Assembly: GCF_003947415.1 (NCBI RefSeq)
Contig: NZ_QHKL01000006.1
Coordinates: 620,001 to 684,000, forward strand
Direction: 5' to 3'
DNA from: Amycolatopsis sp. WAC 01376
GTDB lineage: Bacteria > Actinomycetota > Actinomycetes > Mycobacteriales > Pseudonocardiaceae
DNA: 64,000 nucleotides
The position numbers and the translations under genes were made by a program. The notes under the pieces were generated by a model. The model was not told the origin of the DNA, searched no databases, and worked only from the letters and a program-made list of their open reading frames with translations. Positions 63,005-64,000 of this stretch are shown piece by piece (the stretch's first letter is position 1; the number at the start of each line of letters is the position of its first letter).

Positions 63005-64000
63005 ATGTTCGGGATCATCAGGCCGTGCCGCCACCGGCTTTCCGCGGGGCTGCACGCGGACTGGCTCGCCCACCTGTGCGGCCTTTGCCTGGCGTTGCGC
63101 GACGAACACGGACAACTCGCCCGAATGGTGACGAATTACGACGGCTTGATCATCTCGGCGCTCGTCGAAGCCCAGTCGCCGCGTGCGGAGGGACGGCGCG
63201 ACGCCGGCCCTTGCCCGCTTCGCGCGATGAAGGGAACGTCAGTCGCAAAGGGCGGCGGAGCCCAGCTCGCGGCGGCGGTCTCCCTGGTGCTGGCGTCGGC
63301 CAAAATCAGTGACCACGTCGAAGACCGTGACGGTGCCTTCGCGCGGCGTTCCGTCGCTCTCGCCGCGAGGCGGGTCGCGACGCGATGGGCGGATCAGGGG
63401 AGCCGCACGGGCATCCGGGTCGGATTCGACACGGCGGTCCTGACCGAGGCCGTCGACCGGCAGTCCGAGATCGAAAACGCCGTCCGCCTCGGCGATTCGG
63501 CCGTCCTCGCCACCGAGCCCGCCGAACTGGCGACGGCCGCCGCGTTCGCCCACACCGCCGTGCTGGCGGGCCGTCCGGAGAACGCCGCGCCGCTGGCCGA
63601 GGCCGGACGCCTGTTCGGCAGAGCCGCGCATCTGCTCGACGCCGTCGAGGACCTCGCCGAGGACGAGGCCGCCGGCGCGTGGAACCCGCTGACGGCCACC
63701 GGGACCGGGCTCGCCGAGGCACGACGGCTGTGCGACGACGCCGTGCTCGGCGTCGAACTCGCCCTCCGCGAGGTGAGGTTCGATCAGCCCAAGCTGGTGC
63801 ACGCGCTGCTGGTCCACGAACTGCGGCAGGCGGTGCGGCGCGCTTTCGGGCACAACCTCACCGGCCACGGCCACGGCCACGGTCCGCAGCAGCCGCCGCC
63901 GGGCTGGATCGGGCCCGGCCCCCAGCCGCAGCAGCATCCCCACCAGCCCTATCCGCCCCAGCAGTACCCGCAGGGCGGCTATCAGCCGCCGCCTCCGCCG
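63005..64000 (+). CDS. DUF5685 family protein, truncated by window end
   Basis: The frame is open for 332 codons to the end of the window. It begins MFGIIRPCRHRLSAGL, then LHADWLAHLCGLCLALRDEHG and VTNYDGLIISALVEAQ, the DUF5685 signature with conserved Cys (HLCGLC). A helical body continues to about residue 290, and then a Pro/Gln/His/Gly-rich tail starts (repeats of GH and of PQQ/PPP). The helical body is phytoene-synthase-like in the family. Function unknown. The usual rightward extension of the tail is not visible. Confidence 0.8.
   Translation, partial: MFGIIRPCRHRLSAGLHADWLAHLCGLCLALRDEHGQLARMVTNYDGLIISALVEAQSPRAEGRRDAGPCPLRAMKGTSVAKGGGAQLAAAVSLVLASAKISDHVEDRDGAFARRSVALAARRVATRWADQGSRTGIRVGFDTAVLTEAVDRQSEIENAVRLGDSAVLATEPAELATAAAFAHTAVLAGRPENAAPLAEAGRLFGRAAHLLDAVEDLAEDEAAGAWNPLTATGTGLAEARRLCDDAVLGVELALREVRFDQPKLVHALLVHELRQAVRRAFGHNLTGHGHGHGPQQPPPGWIGPGPQPQQHPHQPYPPQQYPQGGYQPPPPP

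Overview
The window is 64 kb of very GC-rich, densely coded chromosome. GTG starts, 4-bp stop/start overlaps and Actinobacteria-specific families (trypco1, DUF5685, a two-zinc-ribbon PknG with a GlnX-like membrane partner, CoaE fused to a GrpB domain) place it in Actinobacteria. The order polA ... rpsA - coaE - DUF402 matches the Mycobacterium tuberculosis order Rv1629-Rv1632c. The protein style and the many perfect extragenic palindromes suggest a Pseudonocardiaceae such as Amycolatopsis. The genus is inference, because there is no rRNA here.

Layout. 0-2.3 kb: the 5' end of an amino-acid permease, then an AraC regulator and an EamA exporter. 2.5-10.1 kb: a compact seven-gene nonribosomal-peptide-type cluster with no condensation domain: a HAD-like protein, a single-toroid prenyltransferase/cyclase-like protein, a TrpA-like barrel, an acyl-CoA dehydrogenase (ACAD), a fused half-ACAD-adenylation-carrier protein, a type II thioesterase and a GYD-domain protein. 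10.2-12.6 kb: an APC permease, a MoaF-like protein and an AhpD-like protein. 12.7-26.2 kb: a carbohydrate regulon (SIS isomerase, PfkB kinase, class II aldolase, CUT1-type ABC importer, DUF5107-TPR protein, DeoR regulator, secreted GH31 glycosidase). Its promoters share a 10-bp-phased direct-repeat operator. 26.2-30.1 kb: small redox and regulatory genes (azoreductase/MarR pair, DUF6506, LysR, a degenerate GyrB-like protein, a lipoprotein). 30.1-35.0 kb: a complete branched-chain amino acid ABC operon livKHMGF read leftward, with a hairpin after livK. 35.4-38.3 kb: a hydrolase, a LysR regulator, a palindrome-rich gap and a PaaI-type thioesterase.

38.5-63 kb is the conserved polA/rpsA/coaE neighbourhood. 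Between polA and rpsA lie about 14.5 kb of extra genes. The main block is a six-gene operon: trypsin-like protease, PknG kinase, vWA/zinc-ribbon protein, GlnX-like four-helix membrane protein, family-1 solute-binding lipoprotein and trypco1 protein. This joins the PknG-GlnX-GlnH nutrient-sensing module to the protease/trypco1/vWA parts typical of predicted NTP-dependent conflict or signalling systems. It is the strongest candidate for an undescribed system. After it come a TetR-YhgE-(pseudo)ABC operon with a clear TetR operator, two tandem GNAT paralogues and a methyltransferase. Beyond coaE are two paralogous GT39-type membrane glycosyltransferases, a DUF402 protein and a DUF5685 protein that runs off the window.

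Across the window about ten perfect or near-perfect extragenic palindromes share a GTGAAGG/CATGAAGG-type core. Two of them have identical 24-nt arms. There are also two 21-bp tandem-repeat loci and one 82-83-bp dispersed repeat. No tRNA, rRNA, insertion sequence, CRISPR array or phage gene was seen.
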